The translations under genes and the position numbers were made by a program. A stretch of DNA of 64,000 nt from Delphinus delphis (taxonomy: Eukaryota; Chordata; Mammalia; Artiodactyla; Delphinidae). Numbering within the stretch: the stretch's first letter is position 1; each line of letters begins with the position of its first letter. The stretch is taken from contig NC_082685.1 of NCBI RefSeq assembly GCF_949987515.2, forward strand, positions 30,458,168-30,522,167. The letters are read 5' to 3'. Below, in pieces: positions 1 to 12,240 of the stretch. A model generated the notes under the pieces. It was not told the DNA's origin. It saw nothing but the letters and a program-made list of their open reading frames with translations, and made no database searches.

Positions 1-296
1 TCAATCCCTGATCTGGGAAGATCCCACATGCCGTGGAGCAACTAAGCCCATGTGCCACAACTACTGAGCCTGTGCTCTAGAGCCTGGAAGCCACAACTAC
101 TGAGCCCACGTGCCACAACTACTGAAGTCTGCGCACCTAGAGCCCGTGCTCCGCAACAAGAGAAGCCACTGCAATGAGAAGCCCGCACACCGCAATGAAA
201 AGTAGCCCCCGCTCACCGCAACTAGAGAAAGGCTGCACGCAGCAGCAAAGACCCAACACAGCCAAAAATAAATAAATAAATATAAATAAATTTTTT
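1..296 (+). mobile_element. CHR-1-like tRNA-derived SINE, cut by window edge
   Basis: The stretch is a G/C-richer, low-complexity-like series built on repeated units of the type CCACAACTACTGAGCC, followed by CCGCAAT-type units and an A-rich tail of AATAAATAAATAAA at about 267-296. This is the 3' part of an older cetartiodactyl CHR-1-like SINE in plus orientation, whose head lies partly outside the window. It differs from the short CHR-2 copies elsewhere by the repeated ACAACTACTGAG motif. Family assignment is from memory of the consensus. Confidence 0.75.
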
Positions 297-1454
297 AAAA
301 AAATACACTGCCTAAAGCGGGTAGAAAGAAAACTGGGGCATTATCAGTTGTCTGTGTTTGAGTACCACTACTAAAAAAGCACATACCAAAAGCTTTTAAG
401 AAGGTGCTGTGCAATGCTTTTTTCATTAGGGTCAGTCTGTCAGGTAATTATCCCCTGAGAGTATTGGGAGTATATAGTTCCTCTGTTTTTCTGTGCTAGA
501 GACAGCCAAGGAAACTGCCCCATGTCCAACCCCACTTTCGGGTTCTAAGTGAAGTTTTTCTGGGGTCAGCTCATGCCCCAGCCTCTTTGTGGGTTTGAGA
601 GCCCAAATGTTCTTCCTCATCAGGTCATCACTTTTTATTCCAAGACTTCTATTTAGCAGAGTCAAAAGTGCGCCCTCCACAGAGGTTCACAGGAGTAGTG
701 ACGTTGATTCTAGAAGAAAGGGACCTCGGGGTCTTGCATGTATTTGAAAAGGGCCAGGGATAAAATGTTAGGCATCGTCAAACATATATGCTATAACAGG
801 ACTTTCCCCATCTGGCTCACTTATTCCTGTGGCCAGACTGAAAGAAATTGGGAAGTCATTTATACACAGATTTATTCACAGATTGAATAAGCAATATTTC
901 CTATATTTAAGTAGGATAATTTGTCAATTGTTGAGAGATGCTGTGATTGATAAAACAGAATTTCACTTAAAACTGACAGACTCATAATAATTTTTTGCCT
1001 TTATGTATTTTTTAAATAAACAGTAACTTAAAAAGCAGAACCACAAGACTCTGGAGGTCTGAGATATATTTTGGTATTTTAAAAAGGTGCTCATACTCAA
1101 AAACTTTGGGAATCATGTGCCTGAGACTTTAGAAAAAAATGTCCAAAAGATCAGAGGAAAAAAATACTTATTATTCCATGGTTAGTGACACATAGAGCAA
1201 GTGAAAATTTGTCTTCTAAACTAGTTAAGCTTCTGTAGTGGATTATTAACCAGATGGCTTTAGAAAAGAGATGATCACTGTGAACCAGCATAAATTTACT
1301 ACAAACAAACAAATCTAATTTCCTTTGACAAAAGGGTTACTAGACTCACCAGCATATAAAGTATTGTAGAGATTCTATACATAGATTTCAATAAGACAGA
1401 TGACAAAGACTCCCATGATATTCTTGTCACCAAAGGGAAATGTGGACTAGATAA
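297..1454. other. Unique AT-rich non-coding DNA
   Basis: No repeat family, splice-supported exon or long open frame is recognised here. The only ORF (432-680, minus, 82 codons) has no recognisable domain and is of a length expected by chance. Confidence 0.6.
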
Positions 1455-1990
1455 TAATATGGTGTATCAGTTGGAACACTTGGCAAATGACAGAAACCTA
1501 ATGCAAACTGGCTGAAGCCGAAGAGTTCATATTATGGCTTATGTAACAGCACAGTCAAGACCTGGCTTTGACTCTAGAACAGCTAGATGTGGGTTTGGTC
1601 TCGTTCTCTTTATCTCTAGGCTCCACTTTCATCTAGTAGAATGCTTAACTAGGTCCTGTCCATATGGTGACTCCTGGCAATTCCAGCCTTAAGTCTTCCC
1701 AGTTTCAGTTCCAGTAAGAGAGTCTCTCTTCCCAACGATTCTACAAAAGTTCAAGACTTTAATCTCCCTAGAATGACTTGGATTATGTTCCTATTTCTGT
1801 AGCCAGTAGAAGTTAATATTCTCATGGACCAAGTTTGGTCACATGACACCCTGAGAACCAGGGACAGACTGAGCCCTCAAAATCACATAGAGTGAAAATG
1901 GCAGAAGAATGGCTCTCAAGGAAATACACTGCCAGAGGAAGGAGAGATGGATATTAGCACGAAAAACAACTGTGTACTACAGATGGTGAG
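1455..1990. repeat. Probable ancient interspersed repeat, family unresolved
   Basis: The segment recalls a common mammalian relic: a stretch about a lack of added bases around AACCTAATGCAAACTGGCTGA, a GGCTTATGTAACAG motif, a run rich in CTCTTTATCTCTAGGCTCC, and GGTCACATGACACC. The order of these motifs matches a repeat I have seen in other mammals, but I cannot name the family with confidence. A RepeatMasker run would settle it. Confidence 0.4.
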
Positions 1991-4900
1991 GTATTGAAAA
2001 GCCTTGTATATGTATCAGTATATCAACTTAGAGAAGTCTTCAAAGTATACCTCAGGGTTTTGCCTTTGTCTTAGGCTTTATTGAAGTCACTGAATGATGT
2101 TTATCATATTTTCAGTTGATCCAAAAGTTTACTTCACATGTTGGATGCTTTAATTATGATTCATGTTAGACCCATGGGCCAAAACCAAGATGATGGAATT
2201 TTACATTCAATGATGCAAGTACAGGGCACTGGAAAGTTGATATGACAGAAATACATTTGAAAAAGACGCAGAGGTTCGTGTTAACCACGAACTCAAAATG
2301 AGCCCGCTAAAGCAATCTTTTTGCCTGCAGTATCATGTAGAATTTAGATCAAGGTCAGTCATAGCTTCTCTGTTTTCGTGCAGGTCAGATCCGATCTAGA
2401 ATTTATGTAGCATTCTGGATATTCTGTTTTGGTTTTGAGTGATCTCCTTTTTTATGCTTAACACAGTTCACAATTATGTATTTGTGTTGTTCTTTGAATC
2501 ATGTTTACCTGCCCCCGCTTGAATATAAATTTCTTGAGGGTAGAGTCAGGTGATGTGTGCGTGCGTGTGTTTTACCACTGTATCATTTGATGCTGTATGG
2601 TAGCATCAATAAACATGCTTTATAAGGAAAAAAAAGAAACCTGAACGTGCCCTAATGAAGATGAGGAATATGGAAGATAATTCGGGAACTCTTTCATGAA
2701 AAGAAGAAAGAACAGACATGCTAAGCTTGGAGGAGGATGTTGAAATAATATTCAGTTGGGTGGGAGGGCAGATGATTAGCTTGTAAGGTTCCTCACAATT
2801 TTGAAAGGATAAGATATTCTCATTCTACAAATACTACCAAACTTCTGGGAACCTTACTCGGTGCCTTGTCCAGTCATGTCAAATTAGTACTGTTCTTGGA
2901 AGACAGGGTTGTACTGAGCCATGCAAAAGTCAGAAACTCATGCTTGTGCCAAGGGTTATAACTGATGGCAAGTTTGCTTGCAGTGATACGCAACGGAGCC
3001 TCATTCTCTTAAATATGTAGGAATGAAGCGATCACAACTTGGGCCCATAGGAGAAAGAAGCATCCAGCTGATCTATAGCACATACAAATCAAATTCCTAC
3101 TTCCTTTTTCTTCCGTTCTCTTTTCTTTCCCAAGAATAGAGTTTTAAAACACCTTTCGAAATAAGTGAGCCATTGTCTGGCATTGGGAGAACTTTTTTCA
3201 AGTATCTACATATATTTAGAATTTCGTATGGCTTGAAGTAATGATTTATATAACTAGTTTTATATTTGCATGTGGGCTGAAGTATATATACACGTATATG
3301 TAAATGTAAATTTTTAATTATTTATACTGTGGACAGAACTAGGCTTTGGTATGCTCTACATATTCTAAAGAGAACAAATCTAATACTTCATTCAAATTCC
3401 TCTCTTATTTGAAGGACTACATCTTCTCCTATCTAAAAATCTAGATCACATCCCTTCTACTTAAGCCCCACTGTATTTACAATTCTTACCCAATTTTACT
3501 GTCTTTCATTACTATTTTTTTGACTATGTAAATCCACCTTTCTGGGCAGCATTATGTGCTGAGTACTATGCTACAATGGCTGTATGTGATGGCAGGAATT
3601 TCCATTTTACTGTAAGCCATGTGAGGCAGCTAGGGTGCTGTCGTCCTGTGCAAACCCATCAACAGCCAAGCACCATCCTGGGCACATAATAGCTTTTTTG
3701 TGTTTTTTTCTTTAACATTTAGAATCAAAGCTGAGCTTTTTGGGAGAAAAAAGATCCTCTTTTTCTGGTAATTTCTATCATTTCTTCAAATGCATCTGTG
3801 GAAACCCCTGGGGCTTCAAGTCAGTGCTTAGATTCTTTAAAAAGTGTTTTTACAAAGGAATTCATCTATAATCAAAGCAGCAATAATGAGTCAACCTGGG
3901 AAACATGATAATTTCTCCTAAGGGTTAAATTGTTTCAAATCAGAAGTCAAAATTATATTTATACTAATGACAACCTTAAAAATGTAACACAGCATCCAAT
4001 TTTTGCATAAAAATTACACATTTTAAATACCAAAAGCTTGATGTGAATTTTACACTCTGTTTATGTTAAACCAAAAAAGTGAACTTAAAAGTAATCATGT
4101 AAATTGAATGATAATAAGAGTTCTTTTATATTTTTAGACTACTTCAAATGAATAATTTAAAAGGCATCAAGCAAAATATTTTATTAACATAAAGTTAATG
4201 GTATATTTTTATAGTACCTGATTTTCCAAAATTTGCACTAAGACATTATCATAATCAGCTCATGTCAGTTGTGTGCCATTTTACATACACTATTTTTGAA
4301 TAAAGTTAATGCACTCATTGGCATAGAAGCTCAGTTTAAATCTCATTCCTGAACTATCACTGCTAGCCTTATTAAAATACTTTTAATTTTCCAACTTCTA
4401 CGTAAATCTGAGGTGAAGATGGCTTCACTCATTGAAATGTAATTTCTATCTGCAGTGTTTCTGACTATATAATGAGGTCAAATAAAAAATTTGAGTCGTT
4501 TTTGTTAAAATAGGAGGGAAATCATAAGAATAGGCAGGTTACCCACCATGAAATGGAGCAGAAAGTATTTTTACTCAGAAATTATACCATGATATGAATA
4601 AAACTTTATGGTGGTTACTCTCCTGTAAATTAGATATTTATTCCTTTCCCATTACTGTGCCTTTTCTCAATGTGTTGGCTTAAATTGTAATATGAATCTC
4701 TAAATTCCATGTGCCAAAGAGAAATGGCTTATTTTCAAATATGAATTTTCATATATAATAATTGTACAGCATATTATATTTTTGATACAAAATTGGGCAA
4801 TTATTCAGTAATTTCTTTTTTATATATTAAAAAGAATAGAATAGCCTTTGACACTACAAACTGTTCTGCCCTCCTAATTGACCTCTGGCATATAATACTA

Positions 4901-6720
4901 TAATTTTACTGAATTTATGGTCAGGAATAAAAGATACTTGAGCTACAAAGTCAGTTTGAACTTTGATTTATATCAGTCCCTTTCTCTTTCAGTTAGTTCA
5001 GCAATTTTCACCATCAAACAATGCATTTCCTAAGGGTATCTCATTACAGATACTACAGTCTATGGATATTCAACTGGACAAGCATCAGATCCACTTTCTT
5101 GAGTACTGGGGGGGGAAGAAAAACCAACACTGTCCTGGAGAATTCCAAGCACAATTGCGGTTCATTGGTGCCCAGTTATTTTTATGTAATTTTTTTGCTT
5201 TCTCTTTGTCTTCTACCCAGAGTGCCAGAAAAAGTGTCGTATTTTGTCCTTACTTTGCCACAACAAGTCTCACTGGTGTTTTGTACCTAAATCAAAGGCC
5301 CAGAATAGTCCTTTAGAAGGCTTTAAACAAATAAATGGATGTGGGCAAAGAATATATTTTTTATTGCTCCTGAGAATTTCTTTAAACTCCCATTGGTTGC
5401 CCATGAACAAAGAACATTTATTTTCTATTTCTCTTGATGTTTTAAACTTTCTGTTTTCTTAGCACCTATTTTTTTTCCCCTCTAGTGTACGTGTTTTTAG
5501 TCTAATAGTGCTTTTGAGTGCCCAGGTACTGCTGTGATAAGTGCCACAGAAATACTTATGTAGAAAGATAGATTACTCTGAACTGGCTTCCATTCTCCTT
5601 TTTCCAAACAAAACTTCTAGTGACAGAAAAAAAAATGCCACCAGTTTATGAAAATCAGTGGTGTTTTTGTATGTATAAGGAATATGGAATTATGGCAAAA
5701 GGAGTGATAAAATCAATACCTGAGCCCTAGAAGATGGAGTCTTCTCTTTAGAAGAAAAATAGTTTAAAATTTTTTTTTAAATAAAAATAAAAAAAAGAAG
5801 CCTCAGAAGCCTCAGAAGTATGGTATGTCTTTGGAAATTTCACCCGGATAGGTTGTCAGTGATTGGGTTCCTTTTTCTCTAAGCTTACAAGGAGTTAAAG
5901 GTGAATACGCCTCTCAAACACTATAAAATACCTTCACAGGAAGCAGCAGATGAAGTACAGTAACATAACCAGTGGATGAGCAACTGCAGACTCAGGGCTC
6001 TAGAAACAAACTTGGCATGTTTAATTACCCTTATCAAAAGACTTGGAATTTTGATAATATACTATGTAAAATTGCTGTAACACTTGAGAATAGTCTGAAT
6101 TAAAAATTCCAATTGATGGTGAGTCAAAATAAAATCTAAAAAGATGAGGAGGGTGAATATGGTGTCCCAGGAGCTTTCCTTCAGTACTTCAGTGTGTTTA
6201 TAATCACCCAGTAAACATCTGAGGCCCCAACATGTTCAAATGATTAATTTAAAAAAGAAACAAAGCAAGAGGAATTTGGTCTGTGCAGTCCAGTGGCCAA
6301 CTTCAAAGATTCCATGAGAAGAGAGCACTTTATGATGGAAATTCTTTTCCTCTGGTGTTTCCCATTGCCATGTGATATTCAAGATGCTTTTCCCATATTT
6401 TTCCTGGCATAGCATAGACTTCTCCTCTAAAGAGGCTAGACAATTATTGAAAAAAAAAAGAGAGATGATAGAAATCATTACAGAGTTTCAGTTTCATGGA
6501 AACCATGTCACCTTTGGGAGCTAATGCTATGCCTTTGCTATACTGATCCACATCCTGGTAGGTTGCTTTGCATAATGTTTACGTGCTTTGAAACCAAAGA
6601 GGAGCATTTTAATTAATTTCTAGTTCTATTTTGCTCATTTCTGTCAACCACAGACTACTTATGAAACTGCTTAAAAGCCAGCTTATCCTAGGAACATACT
6701 AGTCTTCCCAGCTGGATTTT
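1991..6720. other. Unique AT-rich non-coding DNA
   Basis: A long stretch with no recognised repeat core and no coding signal. Short ORFs at 4963-5316, 5021-5290 and 5244-5462 (plus) overlap each other in different frames, lack domains and are not supported by splice-site context. An A-rich run lies near 5770-5800. It may hold very old repeats that cannot be recognised by eye. Confidence 0.5.
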
Positions 6721-6739
6721 AACTTTACACTGTCGCCCC

Positions 6740-7250
6740 AAGCTTACCTTCAAAACTCTCAGTGTGTTTTTCTGTCATTGCATTATTATGTTGATGTATT
6801 CAGACCTTGTGATGGCTGTTTATTACCCACTCTAAATACTCTACTAGATTGTGAGCCTTGAATAACTGGAATCTTCTCCCCCTGTAAGCCCTGTCACTCA
6901 GAACTACTCACTGGCTCTACACTTCAATGATTATTTTCATGACTGTAGGATATGTTGAGGCTCTCCTTCCTGAGATGCATTTTCCTCCGTTGTTCACCTG
7001 GAAGTTCCAATACCTTCTCTGGGAATTTGCTCCAGTCCCACCCCATCCCAGCCAACTTAGCAGGATGTAAGTTGATTGTGTTGTGGTGGCACTTTGCTCA
7101 TACCTTCCATTCAGCACACATCACATAATAATCTGAATTGTTCTCACTCCTCCATTCTTAACCACACTGTTTTCTACATCTTTATGTCCCGAGTATTTAG
7201 CAGAGCTCTTGGCATAAAGATAGATGCTTGATAAATGTTTGTCTTTGTAT
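6740..7250 (+). repeat. Probable L2 LINE fragments
   Basis: Two patches resemble the L2 3' region: an ACTAGATTGTGAGCC motif at about 6843, and near 7180-7250 a stretch of the form GTCCCGAGTATTTAGCAGAG then GGCATAAAGATAGATGCTTG and GATAAATGTTTGT, which is the usual end of L2. The middle part (about 6900-7130) is not obviously L2. Highly diverged, so boundaries are rough. Confidence 0.45.
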
Positions 7251-7810
7251 CTTTCACGTTACCTCACACTATTCTTTGTTTCAAACAGACACTGAATAAG
7301 GTTGGCTAAACAGAATGACATATTTTCCTAAAATTACCTTCCCAGTTGTGAAATAAGCATGATGGAACAAACATACTGGATTTTCTGTTCAGTTTATAAT
7401 AAATCTCCTTTTCCCTGATCCATCACTGTCCCTATATGATGGGTCCACACGGCATGGCACCTACCCCAAGCTGAAACAATGAGAATTTCTTTGCCAAAAA
7501 TGAAGATGAAAAAGGAGTTTCCACTGAGATTTTGCCTTTGGGTGACTGGACTTGTGTAGCACGTGAACTTTGATCTGCCAAAATCTATATTCAATTGGGC
7601 AGACTGAGGAGACTAAAGGAGGTAGTTGAGAGAGATATTAGAGAGGAGCAGGAAGGGAATGTGGAAGGGAAAAGTCTAGACAGTCTTCCCACTGGTGGTT
7701 CAGGACATGTTTCAAGGGAGTGGCTACATTGCTTTCCTTGGGTTTTGTGGGATATCCTTGTATCCTTATAATGAACTCTCCCTGTTCTGCTTTACCTAGC
7801 TCAGTTTGGT

Positions 7811-7994
7811 CGGGCCTCTCACTGTTGTTGCCTCTCCTGTTGCGGAGCACAGGCTCCGGATGCGCAGGCTCAGCGGCCATGGCTCACGGGCCCAGCCGCT
7901 CCGTGGCATGTGGGATCTTCCCGGACCGGGGCACGAACCCATGTCCCCTGCATCGGCAGGCGGACTCTCAACCACTGCGCCACAAGGGAAGCCC
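7811..7994 (-). mobile_element. CHR-2-type SINE without its A-tail
   Basis: Reverse-strand copy of the window's common SINE. It runs from CGGGCCTCTCACTG (3' part of the element) to AAGGGAAGCCC (its 5' head). Unlike the other copies it lacks the GCGGTAC junction and any poly-T/poly-A tail; the unrelated sequence CTCAGTTTGGT abuts the body directly. This suggests a 3' truncation or a later deletion. Non-autonomous element moved by L1 machinery. Confidence 0.92.
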
Positions 7995-8108
7995 TGGTTT
8001 GCTACTTTTGACAAAAAGATTCCTAAAAATTGTTTCAGGAGAAGTTCCGAGGTATATAAAGTATCTTTTGATTGTCAGGATGATCCTTATTACACCTCTC
8101 TCACTGCC

Positions 8109-8606
8109 TGTATTAGTTTTCTGTCGATGCTGTAACAAATTATCTCACATTTAGTGGCTTAAAACAACACAGATTTACTATTTTTCAGCTCTGGAGGTCC
8201 AAAGTCTGACACAGGTCTCAACGGGCTAAAGTCATGGTATTTGCAGGGCGGCATTCCTTTCTGGAGACCCTAGGGGAGGATGCATTTCCTTGTCTTTTAC
8301 AGCTCCCAGAGGCTGCCTTCATTCCTAGGCTCATGGTCTCCCTCCTCCATCTTCAAAGACATCAACAGCAGGTGGAGTTCTTCTCACATCACCTCACCCT
8401 GACCTCCTCCACTGCCCCACTCTTCCATTTTTAAGGACTGTATGATTACATTGGGCCATCCCAGATAACCCTGGATAATATCCCTATCTCAAGTTCTGTA
8501 ATTTAATCACATCTTCAAAGTCCCATTTGCCATTTAAGGGGACATATTCTGGGGATTAGGATATGGATGACATTTTTTAGGGGGAGGCATTATTTTTCCT
8601 CCACAC
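8109..8606 (-). mobile_element. MaLR LTR relic (MLT1-type), reverse orientation
   Basis: Read on the minus strand, the segment matches the layout of an ERVL-MaLR solo LTR. The plus strand starts with TGTATTAGTTTTCTG, followed by GTAACAAATTA, GTGGCTTAAAACAACAC, CTGGAGGTCCAAAGTCTGAC, then ATTACATTGGGCCATCCCAG and GGGGATTAGG. Internal retroviral genes are absent. Old and diverged; subfamily not resolved. Confidence 0.75.
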
Positions 8607-8723
8607 TGCCTCTTAACCCTCAAGCCGTAAGCAGTTACTACTTGCTGTGTTGTGTACCCCAAATCTCCATGCCCTCCCCTGCCAAAAAAAAAACACACAA
8701 AAAACAAGCAAAACAAAACAACC

Positions 8724-8828
8724 AGAATGTAAGTTCCATAAAGGCTTGAAGTTTTTGTCTTGTTTATTGCCATTTCCCCCAGTGCCTACAACAGGACCTG
8801 GTATAGTATAGGTATTCAATAATGTCTG
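8724..8828 (+). repeat. L2 LINE 3' end
   Basis: Motifs in L2 order: AATGTAAGTTCCATAAAGGC, TTTATTGCC, CAGTGCCTACAACAGGACCT, GGTATAGTATAGGTATTCAA and TAATGTCTG. This is the classical terminal segment of L2 with the final short repeat lost. Confidence 0.6.
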
Positions 8829-8959
8829 ATATAAAAATAAATTTAATCAGCTCCCCATAAACCCTGGTACTTTTTCTTTTATTAGAAAAGATTTATAGAA
8901 ATAGAACATCAGTATATGATTTCTACTATTTAAGGTCTCACCTTGTCAGAGGCTTATAA

Positions 8960-9145
8960 TGTTTATCTGAATGGGTTCTGGGCCAGGCAGACCTGGTTTA
9001 AATCCCTTCTTAGTGGACTCACTATTTCCTTGCATGAGACAGAAAATGCAAAGCACCCAGCATAATTTACCAAGTACCAAACACTGTTCTAACCACTTTA
9101 CATGCATGTTCTCATCTTATTTTCATAAAGATGCTGCAAGATGGA
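8960..9145. repeat. Possible MIR-related relic
   Basis: A CCAGGCAGACCTGG then TTTAAATCCC motif (MIR-like head), and further on CCAAACACTGTTCTAACCACTTTACATGCAT with TCTCATCTTATTTTCATAA, which resembles the MIR/L2-type core. The order is not clean, so this may be two fragments. Confidence 0.35.
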
Positions 9146-9209
9146 AGTATGGAAGGCTTCCCAAAGGGGGTGAAATAGGACATGAGCATGTTCTTCTGCC
9201 TCATCTGTG

Positions 9210-10085
9210 GTAGACAGAATAATGCCTGATTCCAATGTCCTAATCTCCCAATACAAGTTTCCCCTGCTCTCTGAAAGTAGTGTTTCTACAAAGCCTTTTG
9301 TAAGCTGAAATGGCTTAAAGCAAAGAAGTAATTATTTTAGGACACATCTTGCTAAGTGATGCACAAAATAAATTGAGATAAAGCACAGATGCTCACAGAC
9401 ACAGTTCAAAGCTATGGTGCCTTGATGCTGAGAGTAGATCTCAGGAAAGGAGCTTGGTGAAAGGCATTTTTGTTTTTGACCTTTTTTTTTTTTTTTTTGA
9501 AAATTCTCTTCAGATTTCTTTCAATTCATGAAAGCAGGTACTAATGTAGGTCTTTCATAAAAGCAAAGTTGTGTAAAGTGAACTTTTGAAAAGCAAGGAA
9601 TAATTTTACATCCCTGGAAACTGTGAATATGCTAGATTATATGGAAATTAAGGTTGTAGATAAAATTAAGGCTGATTATCAGCTGACCTTAAGATAAAGA
9701 GATTATCCTGGATTATCCAGGTGGGCTGAATGTAATCACAAAGGTCCTTAAAAGTGGAGAAGGGAAGCAGAAAAGAGAGTCATAGACAGATGTTACAATG
9801 AAAGAATGGTCAGAGGAATGAAATGTTGCTGACTTTGAATATGTAGGAAGGAGACCATGGGCCAAGGAATGTGGACAGGCTTTAGAATGTGGAAAAAGAA
9901 GGGCAATGGATTTACCTTCTAGAGCCTCCTGAAAGAAATGCAGCCCTGCCAACACCTTAATTTTATCCCAGTGAGACCCGTGTTGGGATTTCTGACCTAC
10001 AGAACAGTTAGGAAATAAATGTATTGTTTCAAGCCACTAAGTTTGTGGTAACTTTTTATAGGAGCAAGTCAAAAACGAATACTGA
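9210..10085 (+). mobile_element. MaLR LTR relic (MLT1-type), split by another element
   Basis: The left part is 9210-9250 (GGTAGACAGAATAATGCC ... GTCCTAATCTCCC). The right part is about 9609-10085: CTGGAAACTGTGAATATG, ATTATCCTGGATTATCCAGG, GTAATCACAAAGGTCCTTA, AGCCTCCTGAAAGAAATGCA, then AAATAAATG and AAGCCACTAAGTTTGTGGTA. The last piece contains the LTR polyadenylation region. The two parts are parts of one LTR in plus orientation separated by about 350 bp of unrelated sequence. Confidence 0.75.
9251..9608. mobile_element. Unclassified element with imperfect inverted ends inside the MLT1 LTR
   Basis: The sequence interrupts the LTR described at 9210-10085. Its left end includes TGCTCTCTGAAAGTAG and CCTTTTGTAAGC. 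The reverse complement of its right end (near 9540-9600) begins similarly, with TGCTTTTCAAAAGTTC and GCTTTTATGAAAG. This suggests long, degraded terminal inverted repeats and so a DNA transposon. An internal T run of about 18 lies at 9482-9499. I cannot name the family; no transposase frame is present. Confidence 0.45.
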
Positions 10086-11999
10086 GCCATTTCTAATTTC
10101 ACCTTGAGCATATTTCACTGCATTTCTTTCATCTTATTTCCCTCAATCTGCTGTCTCTCTCTTGCTATTTTTATTTTTTCCACCTTTGCTTTTCGCCTCT
10201 TCGCACTCCAGGTTTGGGGACGCATCTCCATGGGATAGGGGAAGAACAACCTTGTCTGAGAGTTCACTAATATTTCAGGACCATGGACAGTGGTCTCACT
10301 TACTCAGGTAACCAGAAATAAGTTTCAGTGTTATTTTAAAAACAATTTCATCTTAAAATTAATTTCTAAATTTCACTTCTTTTCTTCAAAACTCCTTTCT
10401 TCACACATGCCCTGCTCCCTTAAGCCAACCCTCTCTGGCATCAGATACTGCATTATTAATTGATCAATTGTTTGAAGACTCTCATTAGCATCCTATGATG
10501 CTAAGTAAATGACCACTGTTTACTTTTTTAATATTTTGATTTGTCCTCTTGTCAGGCTCACTTCCTGGCTTCTTATTTTTGCTCTTGTTCACTGTTTTGT
10601 CCTCAAAAAATTTGCAGGTAATATGTGTGGACTGCAAATTCATGCTATTCAGCTTCAGTTGGACCCTGTCTGTGAGCCATTTACATCATTAGGTTAAACC
10701 ATATAAAATTTTTGCATGCCAAAATAATATATTTAAGTTTAAAAATGATCAAATTGTAAGCAATTTTATAAGGTTTGACCTAACTGATTTTAATTACAAA
10801 TAATATTTCCAGTAAAGTTTTTCAAAATCCTGTCACTACCATCAAATTAACAATCTCACACTTGTATTTCCTCATTGCATGAATTATTTTATTTCTATTT
10901 ACTGAATAGGCCGGATGATCACAAGAAAGAGTTCAATTTTTCTTCTTACTTCTTCATAATCTCCCTACTTTTCTCCTCATATCAAATTTTTTTCTCTGCT
11001 CTCTGAGGAGTTTCACTGGCCTCAAATCCAACAAGGTCTACCCATACCTTTGATTCTCAAGCCCTAAAATCTCTTCTGGAATGTTGGTTCATACTATCCT
11101 TCATATTCACCTTCACCACTTGACTATGTCCTTGATTTCTACCTTCAAGTCTACTCGGATCTTCCTTTTTCAAATAAAATTGCCCTTGACACTGCCAACT
11201 TTTCTACATTCTCTATCTTAACTTTTCCTAACCCCTAATAGGGTTTCAGTCCTCACTGCTCAAAAGAAACCATTATCTCAAGGTTCAATGAAGATTTTTT
11301 TAATTGCCAGATTTGATGTCATTTTTCCCTTCTAAGTCATCCCTACCCTTGCCACTCCCACAACAGTTATCAATGTGTATCCATTCCTCAGTGCTACCCA
11401 TTCTCTCTCTCGTTTCTCTACTCCTTGACTCCTCCTACTGCCAGCTGAGAAGATCGATACATCTTTGCTCTTTTGTTATTACAGTGCTTTCTTCATATCT
11501 ATTCCTAGCCTTTTCTCTTAGTTCCACACTCTTATTTTTCCATTGTCCTTTTAAATTTCTGTATTTTCCCAGGGTAGAGTTGAAAGTTGACAGTTTACTT
11601 CTGTCTGTTCTCTCCACTAAGTTCTTTCCATTTTCTCTCCTTAATATATCTTATGCCTCTCCTCTTCTTTTAAAACAATAAAATATTGGGTGGAAGAGGC
11701 CTGTCAAAAGTGTATTTAAAAATCAATACTCTTATACCATATTCTGTGTGTCTACTGGGTGTGGATGCGGGGTTCAGCAACTGAATATGCACGGTCAACA
11801 TTTATACTTTGTTATTTTCATCTAGCTCTACTTTGCATATTAGCGTATTAAAGGTTCTGAATAGCCCTTCAATTAATAAACCTGTTTAACTATAGTCAAC
11901 CCAATGTTCCTAAACTGATTTGACCTTGTAAACATTTTGCTCATCATCTTTAATAACATTCTGTTGAACACACGGAAAAATGTCATCATAATAGAATAG
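10086..11999. other. Unique DNA with a long pyrimidine-rich section
   Basis: No recognised repeat core. From about 10920 to 11680 the plus strand is strongly C/T biased, which opens an ORF at 11304-11681 (125 codons) made almost only of Ser, Leu, Phe and Pro. This is composition, not coding. A very old LINE 5' part read in reverse is possible but not shown. Confidence 0.5.
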
Positions 12000-12240
12000 A
12001 CATTTTCTTTGGCGTCTGACAAACATGTTCAAATCCTGATTTTGCTATTTATTAGCTCTGTGGGCAAGCTATCTAGCCTCTCTGAGCTTCTACTTCTTCA
12101 GATTTAATAACAACTACCTTGAAACCATCTTCTAAGGATTAGGGAGAGTATATTAACACACTCCACATGATATCTAGCGCACAGTAAGTGCACCAAAAAT
12201 GTTAGCATCATCAATGTCATTATTATTATTGCATTATAGT
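12000..12240 (+). repeat. MIR SINE
   Basis: MIR features in order: TTCAAATCCTGATTTTGC (former B-box side), TATTAGCTCTGTGGGCAAGC, TCTCTGAGCTTCTACTTCTT, AGGATTAGGGAGAGTATATT, then GCGCACAGTAAGTGC and the ATTATTATT end. Near full length, diverged. Confidence 0.75.

Noticed and set aside
4963..5462. Overlapping ORFs of 117, 89 and 72 codons as a possible gene
   Set aside because: They lie in different frames of the same DNA, show no domain or biased codon use, and no splice or promoter context supports them.
8109..8606. LTRs as evidence of a provirus with gag or pol genes
   Set aside because: All LTR copies are solitary; no internal retroviral coding sequence is found near any of them.
11304..11681. 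125-codon ORF rich in Ser, Leu and Phe as a membrane protein
   Set aside because: The composition follows from a C/T-rich strand; the complementary strand is open too at 11435-11617.
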